Source: Azospirillum doebereinerae (GTDB lineage Bacteria; Pseudomonadota; Alphaproteobacteria; Azospirillales; Azospirillaceae). Taken from it: a stretch of DNA of 64,000 bases. A program made the position numbers and the translations under genes. Numbering within the stretch: position 1 is the stretch's first letter; every line of letters starts with the position of its first letter. Below are positions 1-8,833 of this stretch, in pieces. The stretch covers positions 244,157-308,156 of the forward strand of contig NZ_RZIJ01000004.1 of the NCBI RefSeq assembly GCF_003989665.1, given 5' to 3'. The notes under the pieces are model-generated. The model ran no database searches. It had not been told where the DNA came from and was given only the letters and a program-made list of their open reading frames with translations.

Positions 1-1
1 C

Positions 2-892
<891 letters not shown>

Positions 893-921
893 GCTCCGCC
901 GAACCTCGGGGATCACGACGC

Positions 922-951
922 AACGGCCGGAGCCTCACCGCTCCGGCCGTT
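922..951 (+). terminator. Hairpin terminator after acnA
   Basis: A perfect 12-bp inverted repeat (AACGGCCGGAGC, 922-933, with its complement at 940-951) surrounds a 6-base loop. It starts 30 bases after the acnA stop codon. The T-run after the stem is very short, so intrinsic termination is likely but not certain. Confidence 0.7.
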
Positions 952-998
952 TCGCGTTCGCGGGAACAGACACCGGCACGGCGTGTTGAACGGACGCC

Positions 999-1970
999 AT
1001 GATCATCCCCCCGATCCTCCCCCCGCTCCGCTCCGCTCCCGACGGCTCACCGCGCCGCGTCGGCGTCGAGTTGGAGTTCGCCGATCTCGACGCCCCCTCG
1101 GCCGCCGCCGCCGTGCGGGCGCTGTATGGGGGAACCGTCACCCAGGAGAACCCCCACCGCTGCATCATCGCCGGCACCCGCTTCGGCACCTTCACGGTGG
1201 AACTCGACATGCGCTCCGCCCATCCCGGCGGCGGACCGAAGATCCTCGACCCGCTGCGGCCTCTGTGGGGCAACATCGGCAGTCTGGTCATGCCCTTCGA
1301 GATCGCGACCCCGCCGATGCCCTTCGACCGGCTGGGGGAGCTTGAGGCGCTGGTCGGCGCGCTCCGCGAGCGGGGCGCGGCCGGGACGCAGGCCAGCCCG
1401 CTCTTCGCCTTCGGCATGCACCTGAACCCGGAGGTGGCGCGGACCGACGGCGACTACATCCTCGACCATCTGAAGGCCTTCCTGGTCCTGGCGCCCTGGC
1501 TGCGCGGGGAGATCAAGGTCGACCCCACGCGCCGGCTGTCGGGTTTCATCGCCGCCTTTCCGGTGGAGTACGCCGTGACGGTGGTCGATCCGGACTACCG
1601 CCCCGACCGCGACCGGCTGATCGGCGACTACCTCGCCGCCAACCCGACCCGCAACCGCGAGTTGGACCTGCTGCCGCTGTTCGCCCATCTCGACCCGGAC
1701 CGGCTGGCCGCCACCATGGCCGACCCCCATGTCCGGCCGCGCCCGACCTTCCACTACCGGCTGCCCAACGCCCGGCTGGGCGATCCCGGCTGGTCGCTGA
1801 CCGCCGACTGGAACCGCTGGGTCGCGGTGGAGGAACTGGCCGCCGACCGCGAACGGCTCGACCAAATGGGACGCGACTACCGCGACTTCGCCGCCCGCAA
1901 GGCGTTGGACTCCTGGGCGGCCGAGGTGGCGAGCCGCCTCCCCACCCCAATCGACCCGGTCGCGGGCTGA
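999..1970 (+). CDS. Amidoligase-family protein (COOH-NH2 ligase)
   Basis: The 323-residue protein matches the predicted amidoligase family, glutamine-synthetase-like enzymes thought to join a carboxylate to an amine using ATP. Near the N-terminus the characteristic VGVELEF strand (acidic metal-binding residues) is visible, followed by a GTFTVELDMR segment that would supply further metal ligands, and a central FGMHLNPEV motif. No signal peptide or membrane segment is seen, so it should be cytoplasmic. It lies 13 bases upstream of a class I glutamine amidotransferase gene, the pairing known for this family, in which the amidotransferase could supply ammonia or hydrolyse the product. The substrate cannot be read from the sequence. 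The ATG at 999 is the first sensible start; no strong ribosome binding site precedes it. Confidence 0.82.
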   Translation: MIIPPILPPLRSAPDGSPRRVGVELEFADLDAPSAAAAVRALYGGTVTQENPHRCIIAGTRFGTFTVELDMRSAHPGGGPKILDPLRPLWGNIGSLVMPFEIATPPMPFDRLGELEALVGALRERGAAGTQASPLFAFGMHLNPEVARTDGDYILDHLKAFLVLAPWLRGEIKVDPTRRLSGFIAAFPVEYAVTVVDPDYRPDRDRLIGDYLAANPTRNRELDLLPLFAHLDPDRLAATMADPHVRPRPTFHYRLPNARLGDPGWSLTADWNRWVAVEELAADRERLDQMGRDYRDFAARKALDSWAAEVASRLPTPIDPVAG

Positions 1971-1983
1971 AGGAGGGACCGCC

Positions 1984-2715
1984 ATGGCCGCCCTGATCGG
2001 CAAAGCCCGCCCCGTGGTCGGGCTCACCGCCTCGGTCCACGGCAGCCGCATCGCGTGGTGGGCGAACCGGCTGGCCCTGCGCCGCGCCGGAGCCTCGGCC
2101 GTCCGCATCACGGCGGAGCAGACCTACCCCATCGACCGGCTGGACGCGCTGGTGGTCGGCGGCGGCGACGACATCGACGCGACGCTCTACGGCGAATCGG
2201 TGAACCCGCAGATCCGCATCGACCCGGAACGCGACCATCTGGAAATGCGCGCGCTGGACTGCGCGGCCAAGCTGGGCCTGCCGGTGCTCGGCATCTGCCG
2301 GGGTTCGCAGATGATCAACGTGCATCGCGGCGGCTCGCTCCACATGGACATCCACGCGATCTACGAGGAAGCGCCGCACATGCGCACCGTGCTGCCGCGC
2401 AAGCGCATCCGCATCGAGCCGGACAGCCGGCTCTACAGCATCCTGGGCATCGCCGAATGCCGGGTGAACGCGCTGCACCACCAGTCGGTGGACCGGCTGG
2501 GTGACGGGTTGCGGGTCGTCGCCCGCGAGCGCGCTGGGATCGTCCAGGGCATCGAGGCGTCGGCCGAGCCCTTTCTGATCGGCGTGCAATGGCACCCCGA
2601 ATACCTGCTCACCGACAGCCGCCAGCAGGGGCTGTTCCGCACGCTGGTGGACACCGCGCTGGGACATCCCCCCGCCTACGAACCGCTGCCGGACGCCGTG
2701 CAAGCCGCCGACTGA
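1984..2715 (+). CDS. Class I glutamine amidotransferase / gamma-glutamyl-GABA hydrolase-like protein (peptidase C26)
   Basis: The 243-residue protein has the class I amidotransferase catalytic triad: nucleophilic Cys105 in LGICRGSQMIN, and His and Glu in GVQWHPEYLL near residue 205. This family hydrolyses gamma-glutamyl amide bonds (PuuD type) or releases ammonia from glutamine. A clear ribosome binding site (AAGGAGG) sits ahead of the ATG, and the gene follows the amidoligase by 13 bases, so the two are probably co-transcribed. The partnership suggests synthesis and turnover of a gamma-glutamyl-type or other amide conjugate rather than simple polyamine breakdown; that is inference, because no putrescine-pathway genes are nearby. 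Confidence 0.88.
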   Translation: MAALIGKARPVVGLTASVHGSRIAWWANRLALRRAGASAVRITAEQTYPIDRLDALVVGGGDDIDATLYGESVNPQIRIDPERDHLEMRALDCAAKLGLPVLGICRGSQMINVHRGGSLHMDIHAIYEEAPHMRTVLPRKRIRIEPDSRLYSILGIAECRVNALHHQSVDRLGDGLRVVARERAGIVQGIEASAEPFLIGVQWHPEYLLTDSRQQGLFRTLVDTALGHPPAYEPLPDAVQAAD

Positions 2716-2758
2716 CGACGCCGGATCCGCGCCCCCACCCTTGGAAAGGAAGCCGGAA

Positions 2759-2802
2759 CGGAAAACGGGCGCGCCGGACCGATCCGGCGCGCCCGTTTTC
2801 CG
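2759..2802. terminator. Strong bidirectional terminator hairpin
   Basis: A perfect 20-bp inverted repeat (arms 2759-2778 and 2783-2802) encloses the 4-base loop CCGA. The stem ends carry AAAA on the left and TTTT on the right, so it can act in both directions between the convergent genes ending at 2715 (+) and 2852 (-). A second hairpin, CCCCGCTCCG at 2811-2820 pairing with 2827-2836, follows at once. Confidence 0.88.
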
Positions 2803-2851
2803 CGCGGGGTCCCCGCTCCGCCGAAACGGAGCGGGGAAAAGCCTCGACTCC

Positions 2852-3205
2852 TTATTGGTCGGGGCCGCAGTTCGGGGTGCCCGGAGGACAATGGGTGCCG
2901 GTGCCGGTCTGGCTGTCGCGCGGAACGTTGCTGCCGGTGGCGTTGCCCATGCCCGACGGAGCGGTCGTGATGCCCGGCATGCTGCTGGAGCTGCCCGAAC
3001 CGTTGGTCATGGTGCCGGTCGAACCGGCGGTGCCGGGAGAAACCGGGTTGATCGGGTTGGCGGGGCCGGCCGTCGAGTTGCCAGCCGACGGCGACGTGGT
3101 GGAACCCGGATAGGTCGGGGTCGCGGGAGACGACGACATCTGGGCCATGGCCGAGCCGGTCATCAGGAGAACCGCCGAAACGGCGCCGATCATCAGGTTA
3201 CGCAT
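2852..3205 (-). CDS. Small secreted Ser/Gly/Pro-rich protein
   Basis: The product is 117 residues. It starts with a typical signal peptide (MRNLMIGAVSAVLLMTGSAMA, cleavage after AMA), so the mature protein is exported to the periplasm or beyond. The rest is low-complexity Ser, Thr, Gly, Pro and Asn and ends in a short cysteine-containing tail, CPPGTPNCG. I see no enzyme motif. The start at 3205 is chosen over an upstream in-frame one because GAGGAG lies 9 bases before this ATG and the signal peptide begins directly. The gene stands alone between two transcription terminators and the divergent phospholipase D gene. Function unknown. Confidence 0.7.
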   Translation of the reverse strand: MRNLMIGAVSAVLLMTGSAMAQMSSSPATPTYPGSTTSPSAGNSTAGPANPINPVSPGTAGSTGTMTNGSGSSSSMPGITTAPSGMGNATGSNVPRDSQTGTGTHCPPGTPNCGPDQ

Positions 3206-3476
3206 CCTCGAAATCTCCTCATCTGGTGGCGACGCCGCGCGTTCGGGCGCCTTTCCGAAAGGAACGGGGGCCGGTTCTGACCCCGCCGGGGGTCCGGCCC
3301 CTTTCACCCATCCTCAACAGGCGCCCGGCGATATGGTTTCCACCGGCACCCAAGCATTTTGGGGAAGGCAATCGCGCCAATGGACAGCCCTCGAAAGCCC
3401 CACCCGCGGCCGTGGAACCGGAGCGCTGCAAGGGGGTTGCATCGCCAGCCCCCACCATGCCGAGCCGCCCTCAACC

Positions 3477-5093
3477 ATGCCGGATGCGACCCCCGCCAAA
3501 CGCGACCGCCACGCCCAGCGCCCGGTCCGGCGCCCGGTCCGGCCCCCAGTCCAGCCCCCGGTTCTGCGTCCCGGCGAGACCTGCTGGCGGGTCGAGCGGG
3601 CCGACCGGCTGGCCGTGCTGATCGACGGCGCCGCCTTTTTCGACGCCGCCCGCGCCGCGATGGAGAAGGCGCAGCGCTCGATCCTCCTGGTTGGCTGGGA
3701 CATCGACCCGCGCATGTGCCTGGACCCGGACCATCCCGAACCGCTCGGCGATTTCCTAGCCCGGTTGGTGGCCGAGCGCCCGGAGTTGCGCGTGCGCGCC
3801 CTGAAATGGGACATGCCCTTCCCCATCACTCTGGAGCACCCGCACGAGCCGCTGGAGGATCTCGACCGCCACACCGGAGACCGGCTGAACGCGCGGCTCG
3901 ATGGCGAATTGCCGGTCGGCGCCGCGCAGCACCAGAAGATCCTGGTGATCGACGACGCGCTGGCCTTCTGCGGCGGCATCGATCTGGCCGGCGACCGCTG
4001 GGACACGCCCGAGCACCGCGACGACGAGCCGCGCCGCTGCTGGCCGAACGGCGAAGCCTACGCACCGCGCCACGACGCGATGATGATGGTGGACGGCGCC
4101 GCCGCCGCCGCGCTGGCCGATCTGGCCCGCGAACGCTGGCGCTGCGCCACCGGGGAGACGCTGGCCCCCTGCTCTCCGCCCGATCCCGATCCCTGGCCCG
4201 GGACCGTCGCCCCGGCCCTGACCGGCGCCACCGTGGGCGTGTCGCGCACGGTTCCGGAAACCGCCGATCACCCGGCGATCCGCGAGAGCGAGGCCCTGAT
4301 TTTCGCCGCCATCGCGGCGGCGGAGCGGACCATCTATCTCGAGAACCAGTATTTCGCCTCGGCCCGCCTCGCCGACGCGCTGGCCGCCCGCCTGTCCGAG
4401 CCGGACGGGCCGGAGGTTGTGCTGATTGTGCCGATGGAAAGCCCAAGTTGGTTCGACCGCATGGCCATGGACACGCCGCGCTCGGTGGCCCTGCAATGCC
4501 TGCGCGCGGCCGACCGCCACGGGCGGTTGCGGGCGATGACCCCGGTCACCCCGGCCGGGACCGGAATCGTCGTGCATTCGAAGATCGTCGTGGTGGACGG
4601 GCGGCTGCTGCGGGTCGGGTCGTCCAACCTCAACAACCGCTCAATGGGCTACGACACCGAATGCGACCTGACGGTGGAGGCGGCGCCGGAGGAAATGGCG
4701 GTGTCGGAGGCCATCGTCGCCACCCGCGACCGCCTGCTGGCCGAGCATCTGGGGGTGGAGCCGGTCCTGCTCTCCGCCACGGTCAAGCGGACCGGCAGCC
4801 TCGCCGCCGCCATCGACCAGTTGAACAAGGAGGAGGGCCGGCGCCTGCTGGCCCTTCCCGACACCGACCCCAGCCTGACCGAGCAGGCCTTCGCGACGCT
4901 GCGCATCGCCGATCCCGACCATCCGGACGAAGCCTGGGCGGTGTGGAAACGCGTGCCGGTGCCCGCCCCCGCCCGCCCGGCCTTGCGCGCGGCGGCGGCG
5001 GTGCTGCTGACGGCCGGCGTCGCCATGGGCGTGTGGAGCGTGGCGCGCGGGCTGAACAGCGCGACGGCGGAAACGGAGCATCCCGAGGATTGA
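3477..5093 (+). CDS. Phospholipase D-family protein with two HKD motifs
   Basis: The 538-residue protein has two copies of the HxKxxxxD motif: HQKILVIDD starting at about residue 152 and HSKIVVVDG at about 367, each followed by the usual Gly-Gly or Gly-Ser-Ser-Asn turn. Enzymes of this family cleave or transfer phosphodiester head groups (phospholipase D, cardiolipin synthase). A single hydrophobic stretch near the C-terminus (about 500-525) could anchor it in the membrane; the VTT domain fused to some relatives is absent. The N-terminus is Arg/Pro-rich with repeated RPVRP and PPVQP units. The start is uncertain: the ATG at 3477 has a poor ribosome binding site, and ATGs further upstream (for example 3333) are in frame. 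Whether it hydrolyses or synthesises lipid cannot be told. Confidence 0.88.
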   Translation: MPDATPAKRDRHAQRPVRRPVRPPVQPPVLRPGETCWRVERADRLAVLIDGAAFFDAARAAMEKAQRSILLVGWDIDPRMCLDPDHPEPLGDFLARLVAERPELRVRALKWDMPFPITLEHPHEPLEDLDRHTGDRLNARLDGELPVGAAQHQKILVIDDALAFCGGIDLAGDRWDTPEHRDDEPRRCWPNGEAYAPRHDAMMMVDGAAAAALADLARERWRCATGETLAPCSPPDPDPWPGTVAPALTGATVGVSRTVPETADHPAIRESEALIFAAIAAAERTIYLENQYFASARLADALAARLSEPDGPEVVLIVPMESPSWFDRMAMDTPRSVALQCLRAADRHGRLRAMTPVTPAGTGIVVHSKIVVVDGRLLRVGSSNLNNRSMGYDTECDLTVEAAPEEMAVSEAIVATRDRLLAEHLGVEPVLLSATVKRTGSLAAAIDQLNKEEGRRLLALPDTDPSLTEQAFATLRIADPDHPDEAWAVWKRVPVPAPARPALRAAAAVLLTAGVAMGVWSVARGLNSATAETEHPED

Positions 5094-5128
5094 GCTGGGG
5101 CCGCCCCGTTCACGCCCCTTCCCCCCAG

Positions 5129-5180
5129 GCAAGGAAAAGGCCCCTCCTTCCAATCCAGGAAGGAGGGGCTCTTTCCTTGC
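5129..5180. terminator. Bidirectional terminator between convergent genes
   Basis: A long inverted repeat with arms of about 22 bases (5129-5151 with 5158-5180), one mismatch and one G-U pair, separates the phospholipase D gene (+) from the OmpA gene (-). Runs of A on one side and T on the other lie inside the lower stem, as expected for two-way termination. Confidence 0.85.
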
Positions 5181-5185
5181 GTCGA

Positions 5186-5962
5186 TCAGTAGCGGGTTTC
5201 CGCGACGGTGCCGTCGTCGGAGATCACCACATCGACCCGGCGGTTCTGCTGGCGGCCGGAGTCGTTGGTGTTCGACGCCACCGGCTGGGTCTCGCCGAAG
5301 CCCTGGGTGACGATGCGCGACGGGTTCACGCCACGCGCGGTCAGGGCGTCGCGCACCGCCTGGGCACGGGCCTCCGACAGGCGCAGATTGCTGTCGGCGT
5401 TGCCGGTGCTGTCGGTGTGCCCCTCGATCCGCAGGGTGCGGGCCGGGTAGCGCTGCATGAACTGGGCAAGCCGCTCGACCCGGTCGAAGGCGCCCGTCGT
5501 CAGGTCGGCCCGGCCGGTGGTGAAGAGGATGTCGCCCAGCGTCATGACGAGACCGCGCTCCGTGCGCTCGGCCTGGAGGTCGCGGAGCTGCTGCTCCAGC
5601 TCGCTGTTGCGGGCCTGGAGGCGGTAGCTGTCGGCGTTGGCGACCACCGTCTGCGCGCCCTTCACCCCGGCGGTCTCCTGCGCGATCTGGGCGCGGCGGC
5701 TGGCGACGTAGGACTGGTTGTCGATCTCCGACACGCTGCCGCCCTCGTTGCGGACGGCCTCGGCGCGGCGCAGGGCCTCCTCGGCGCGGCGCAGTTCCAG
5801 CGGCGCGTTGGCGCCGACGTCGGGGTTGGCGGCGGCGACGTTGTAGTCCTGGCGGGCCTGGACCAGGGCGGCGGTGTCCATGGTCTGCGTGGCGCAGCCG
5901 GCGACGCTCGCCCCCAGCCCGGCCAGGACCAGCAGGGTCCGCGTTGCGGTCATCGTCTTCAT
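5186..5962 (-). CDS. OmpA-family lipoprotein with DUF4398-like N-terminal region
   Basis: The 258-residue protein begins with a lipoprotein signal (LVLAGLGASVAGC, lipobox Cys at about residue 23). A helical, Ala/Arg/Glu-rich middle resembles DUF4398 and is followed by a coiled coil (LEQQLRDLQAERTERG). The C-terminal 110 residues form an OmpA domain with the peptidoglycan-binding signature IEGHTDSTGNADSN, then LSEARAQAVRDAL and NRRVDVVIS. It is expected to be anchored in the outer membrane and to hold peptidoglycan. Its ATG overlaps the stop codon of the upstream DUF4398 lipoprotein gene by four bases (ATGA), indicating translational coupling of a pair that probably works together in the envelope. 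Confidence 0.9.
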   Translation of the reverse strand: MKTMTATRTLLVLAGLGASVAGCATQTMDTAALVQARQDYNVAAANPDVGANAPLELRRAEEALRRAEAVRNEGGSVSEIDNQSYVASRRAQIAQETAGVKGAQTVVANADSYRLQARNSELEQQLRDLQAERTERGLVMTLGDILFTTGRADLTTGAFDRVERLAQFMQRYPARTLRIEGHTDSTGNADSNLRLSEARAQAVRDALTARGVNPSRIVTQGFGETQPVASNTNDSGRQQNRRVDVVISDDGTVAETRY

Positions 5963-6486
5963 GGCTGCGCTCCCGGATAGGTGCCCGGCGTGTAGGTGTA
6001 GGTGCTGCCCCAGCTGGTGCCGTTGTTCATCGGCACGGTGCCGCCGGACAGCGGCGGGGCGATCGTCGTGGACGGAGCGGTCAGGGAGGGCGTCGCCGGC
6101 GGCGGCGTCATGGCCGACTGCGGGGAGGTGCGGGGGATCGCCTGCTTCTGCACGGCGACGGCGGCCTGCTGGGTCACCGCGCGCTGCGACCGCGCGGTGG
6201 CGAGTTCGGCGTCGACCTGCGCCTGCTCGGCAAGGTGGCGGGCCTTGGTGCGCTCGTCGGCCCGCATGGCGGCGTCGGCGGCGGCCAGCTTGTCGCGGGC
6301 GGACTGAAGCTCGACCGGGGCGTATTGCAGGGCGTTGGCGCGTTCCGCCGCCGCCACGGCCTGGGAGGAGGCACCGATCTGGGCGGTCGGGGGCGGCACG
6401 TCGGTGGCGCAGGCGGCCAGCCCAAGCGCCGCCGACAGGGCGGCGGCAACCGGCCAGCCGCGCGTGGTGAGGAGGGAGGGGTTCAT
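5959..6486 (-). CDS. DUF4398-domain lipoprotein
   Basis: The 175-residue protein has a lipoprotein signal ending in LGLAAC. An Ala-rich helical region follows (about 40-110) with the DUF4398 pattern APVELQSARDKLAAADAAM. The C-terminal 65 residues are Pro, Thr and Ser-rich with a Tyr-Thr-Tyr-Thr tail and probably disordered. The start is the ATG at 6486, preceded by AAGGAA. It is coupled to the downstream OmpA-family gene by a 4-base overlap; the two share the DUF4398-type helix, so they may have arisen by duplication or form a complex in the outer membrane. The precise function of the family is not known. Confidence 0.8.
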   Translation of the reverse strand: MNPSLLTTRGWPVAAALSAALGLAACATDVPPPTAQIGASSQAVAAAERANALQYAPVELQSARDKLAAADAAMRADERTKARHLAEQAQVDAELATARSQRAVTQQAAVAVQKQAIPRTSPQSAMTPPPATPSLTAPSTTIAPPLSGGTVPMNNGTSWGSTYTYTPGTYPGAQP

Positions 6487-6590
6487 CGCATGGCGTTCCT
6501 TGTTCGGCCGAAGGGCCATGTCCCTTCGCGTGGATCGCACCACCAACGCGCCGCAACGGCGAAAGTTCCGCCGTTGCGTCAACCTGTGCA

Positions 6591-7208
6591 TCAGCCGCCG
6601 CTTGGGATCCGGACGCGGCGGCGGTGGCGGACGAGGCGCAGGATGTAGGCCAGCAGCAGCCCGGCGAACAGCGCCAGAGCCCCCGGCACCATCCAGTCCG
6701 CGATCCAGGGGAAGCCGATCCGCACCAGATAGCCGGTGGTCGCCAGCACCAGCGCCCACAGCGCCGAGCCGACCGCCGCGTAGGCCAGGAAGACCGGCAT
6801 GCCGAGGCCGCAGGCCCCGGCGGGAATCGAAATCAGCGTCCGCAGCCCCGGCAGCGGCTGGCACAGCAGCACCGCCACGCCCCCGCGCCGCGAGAACCAG
6901 TCGGTGGCGCGGCTCACCTGCTCGGGCCGCACGGTCAGCCAATGGCCGTGGCGGCGCAGGAACGCCTCGAAGCGCTCGCGCCCCATCCAGTGGGCCGGCA
7001 GGTACCAGACCAGTTCCCCCACCGCCGATCCCAGCCCGGCGGCCAGCGCCACCAGCAGCAGGTTGAACTGGCCGCTCGCCGCCCCCATCCCGGCCAGCGG
7101 GATCACCGTCTCGGCCGGGATCGGCGGCAGCACGCGGGCCAGGACCAGCATCAGGAAGATGCCGACATAGCCGAAATCCTGCACGATCTGGATGATCCAT
7201 TCGGTCAT
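6591..7208 (-). CDS. DedA-family (VTT domain) membrane protein
   Basis: The 205-residue integral membrane protein has the family pattern: an N-terminal segment ILMLVLARVLPPIPAE-like with the conserved acidic residue in PIPAETVIP, a Gly-rich helix (GSAVGELVWYLPAHWMG), and the central FSRRGG...QPLPGLRTLISIPAG motif. DedA/VTT proteins are lipid scramblase-like proteins, linked to recycling of undecaprenyl phosphate and membrane homeostasis. Length is normal for the family. It sits alone on the minus strand, divergent from nnrU; the 153 bases between them hold the FNR-type box of nnrU. Confidence 0.92.
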   Translation of the reverse strand: MTEWIIQIVQDFGYVGIFLMLVLARVLPPIPAETVIPLAGMGAASGQFNLLLVALAAGLGSAVGELVWYLPAHWMGRERFEAFLRRHGHWLTVRPEQVSRATDWFSRRGGVAVLLCQPLPGLRTLISIPAGACGLGMPVFLAYAAVGSALWALVLATTGYLVRIGFPWIADWMVPGALALFAGLLLAYILRLVRHRRRVRIPSGG

Positions 7209-7284
7209 GGCGGTCCGGGGGATGGAGGTCGCAAAAGGGGTGTCTTGTGAACCGCGCTCGCCCCCGGCCGTTCCATCGGCCCTC

Positions 7285-7315
7285 GATTGCCGGACCCGAT
7301 TGCCGGACCCGATTG
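7285..7315. repeat. 13-bp tandem direct repeat, 2.4 copies
   Basis: The unit GATTGCCGGACCC occurs at 7285-7297 and again at 7298-7310, followed by a partial GATTG. The partial third copy supplies the first bases of the FNR-type box that follows. Confidence 0.85.
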
Positions 7316-7326
7316 ATCGTCATCAA
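7313..7326. promoter_or_regulatory. Perfect FNR/NNR-type box upstream of nnrU
   Basis: TTGATCGTCATCAA matches the consensus TTGAT-N4-ATCAA at all ten specified positions. Its centre is about 42 bases upstream of the nnrU ATG, the position at which class II FNR activators normally sit relative to a transcription start. The transcript would then begin at or within a few bases of the ATG. This agrees with the known control of NnrU genes by FNR-family regulators during denitrification. Confidence 0.85.
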
Positions 7327-7361
7327 GGCGTAGCGGCGGCGCCGCTGGTTGGATAAACGCC

Positions 7362-8027
7362 ATGACCATGCCCCTGCTGCTCTCCGCCCTTCTGCTGTTC
7401 GTCAGCCACGCCCTGCCCTCCTGGCCGGGGGTTCGGCCCGCGCTGATCGCGCGGCTCGGGCGGCCCGGCTTCATGGCGCTGCATTCGGTGGGGTCGCTGC
7501 TGACGCTGGGGCTGTTCGTCTGGGCCTACCGCGCGGCCGACGGCGGCGACGTCCTGTTCGTTCCCGCCGGCTGGGCGCCGCCACTGGTCGCCCTGGTCAT
7601 GCCGCTGGTCTTCCTGCTGCTGGTCGCCCGCGTCACCACCAAATTCGGCAGCCTGAGCGCCCCCAACCCGCCGCGCGGCGTCTACCGGATCACCCGCTGT
7701 CCGGGCAGCCTGGGGCTTCTGCTGTGGGCGCTGGCCCATCTGAATGCCACGGGAGACGAGCGGCGGGTCGCGCTGTTCGCCACCATGGCGGCCATCGCGC
7801 TCTTCGCCCTGGTCAAGAACGACCTCGTCCTGAGGCGCAGCGATGCCGGGCGGGCGTTCCGCGCGGAGACCTCGCTGCTGCCCTTCGCGGCCCGGCCGGG
7901 CGGGTTGGGCGCGGCGCTGGCGGAGATCGGCTGGGCGCGACCGTTGGGAGGGCTCTCCGCCTACGCCGCCATGCTGGCGGCGCATCCCTGGCTGTTCGGT
8001 GTCGATCCCCTTTATTGGATGGCTTGA
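7362..8027 (+). CDS. nnrU: NnrU-family membrane protein
   Basis: The 221-residue protein is an integral membrane protein with about five or six hydrophobic helices and the NnrU pattern, including HALPSWPGVRPAL near the N-terminus and RITRCPGSLGLLLWALAHL in the middle. NnrU is associated with nitrite and nitric oxide reduction in denitrifiers, where it is required for full nitrite/NO reductase expression or activity; its biochemical role is unresolved. No Shine-Dalgarno sequence is seen, and the upstream FNR box is so close that the mRNA may be leaderless. No nir or nor gene is in this window, so here nnrU is separated from a denitrification cluster. Confidence 0.9.
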   Translation: MTMPLLLSALLLFVSHALPSWPGVRPALIARLGRPGFMALHSVGSLLTLGLFVWAYRAADGGDVLFVPAGWAPPLVALVMPLVFLLLVARVTTKFGSLSAPNPPRGVYRITRCPGSLGLLLWALAHLNATGDERRVALFATMAAIALFALVKNDLVLRRSDAGRAFRAETSLLPFAARPGGLGAALAEIGWARPLGGLSAYAAMLAAHPWLFGVDPLYWMA

Positions 8028-8088
8028 GCGGGACAACCGTCCGCCCCGGCTGTTGTCGCATCCAGACAACGGCGATAGGGGCCACCCG

Positions 8089-8523
8089 ATGAAGATCCGC
8101 GAGATCATGACCCGCGACGTCCAGACCGTTCGGTCGGACGACAGCATCCGCCACGCGGCCAAGCTGATGGACGAGTTGAACGTCGGCATCCTGCCGGTCT
8201 GCGACGGGCGGACGCTGGTCGGCGTGCTGACCGACCGCGACATCACCATCCGCGCCACCTCCGCCGGGCTGACGCCCGACCGCTGCACCGTCGCCGACGT
8301 GATGACCGCCAACCCACGCTATTGCTACGAGGACGATCCGGTCGGCAGCGTCACCGAGCTGATGGCCGGCCAGCAGATCCGCCGGGTCCCGGTGGTCGAC
8401 CGCAACGACCGGCTGAGCGGCATCGTCTCGCTGGGGGATCTCGCCACCGACGCGAAGAACGACCGCGCGGTCGGCGACGCGTTGGAACGCATCTCCACCC
8501 CCTCGCGGCCCGACCGGGACTGA
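8089..8523 (+). CDS. Tandem CBS-domain protein
   Basis: The 144-residue protein consists almost wholly of two CBS motifs: one around residues 8-60 (MTRDVQTV ... GILPVCDGRTLVGVLTDRDI) and one around 75-130 (MTANPRYCYEDD ... IRRVPVVDRNDRLSGIVSLGDLA). Paired CBS motifs bind adenine nucleotides and act as energy or redox sensors, often of unknown partner. The start at 8089 has AGGGG upstream. The in-frame region further upstream overlaps nnrU and is not expected to be translated. It follows nnrU by 61 bases and may share its transcript. Confidence 0.88.
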   Translation: MKIREIMTRDVQTVRSDDSIRHAAKLMDELNVGILPVCDGRTLVGVLTDRDITIRATSAGLTPDRCTVADVMTANPRYCYEDDPVGSVTELMAGQQIRRVPVVDRNDRLSGIVSLGDLATDAKNDRAVGDALERISTPSRPDRD

Positions 8524-8552
8524 CCCCGTTTCAAAATTTGGAGGAGAGCGCC

Positions 8553-8792
8553 ATGGAACACAGCCTCGGCCCCGACGACCCGCGCGTCCGGGCGCGCGCC
8601 TACGATCTGTGGGAACAGGCGGGCCGGCCGGACGGCCGCCATCTGGAGCATTGGCAACAGGCGGCGCGCGAGGTCGCGGAGGAGGATTCCGTGAACGGTC
8701 CCGACGCCGGCCTGCAAGTTCCCGACAACGCCAGCACCCGCGTCCTGCGCGAGGCGGCGGAGCATCTCAACGGGAAGACGGGCGGGGGTTGA
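8553..8792 (+). CDS. DUF2934-domain small protein
   Basis: The 79-residue protein carries the DUF2934 signature at its N-terminus: RVRARAYDLWEQAGRPDGRHLEHW, in which the spaced aromatic and acidic residues are conserved. Such proteins are small, soluble and of unknown function. A strong ribosome binding site (GGAGGAG) precedes the ATG. It follows the CBS gene by 29 bases, so the two are likely co-transcribed. Confidence 0.8.
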   Translation: MEHSLGPDDPRVRARAYDLWEQAGRPDGRHLEHWQQAAREVAEEDSVNGPDAGLQVPDNASTRVLREAAEHLNGKTGGG

Positions 8793-8833
8793 TGCCCTTT
8801 GCTCGATCCACGCCGTGGAGAGCGCTGCCTTCT

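Noticed and set aside
3359..5980. A plus-strand open frame of 873 codons over the phospholipase D and OmpA genes.
   Set aside because: Arg/Pro/Gly-rich shadow of the phospholipase D frame that also crosses a terminator and reads antisense through the OmpA gene.
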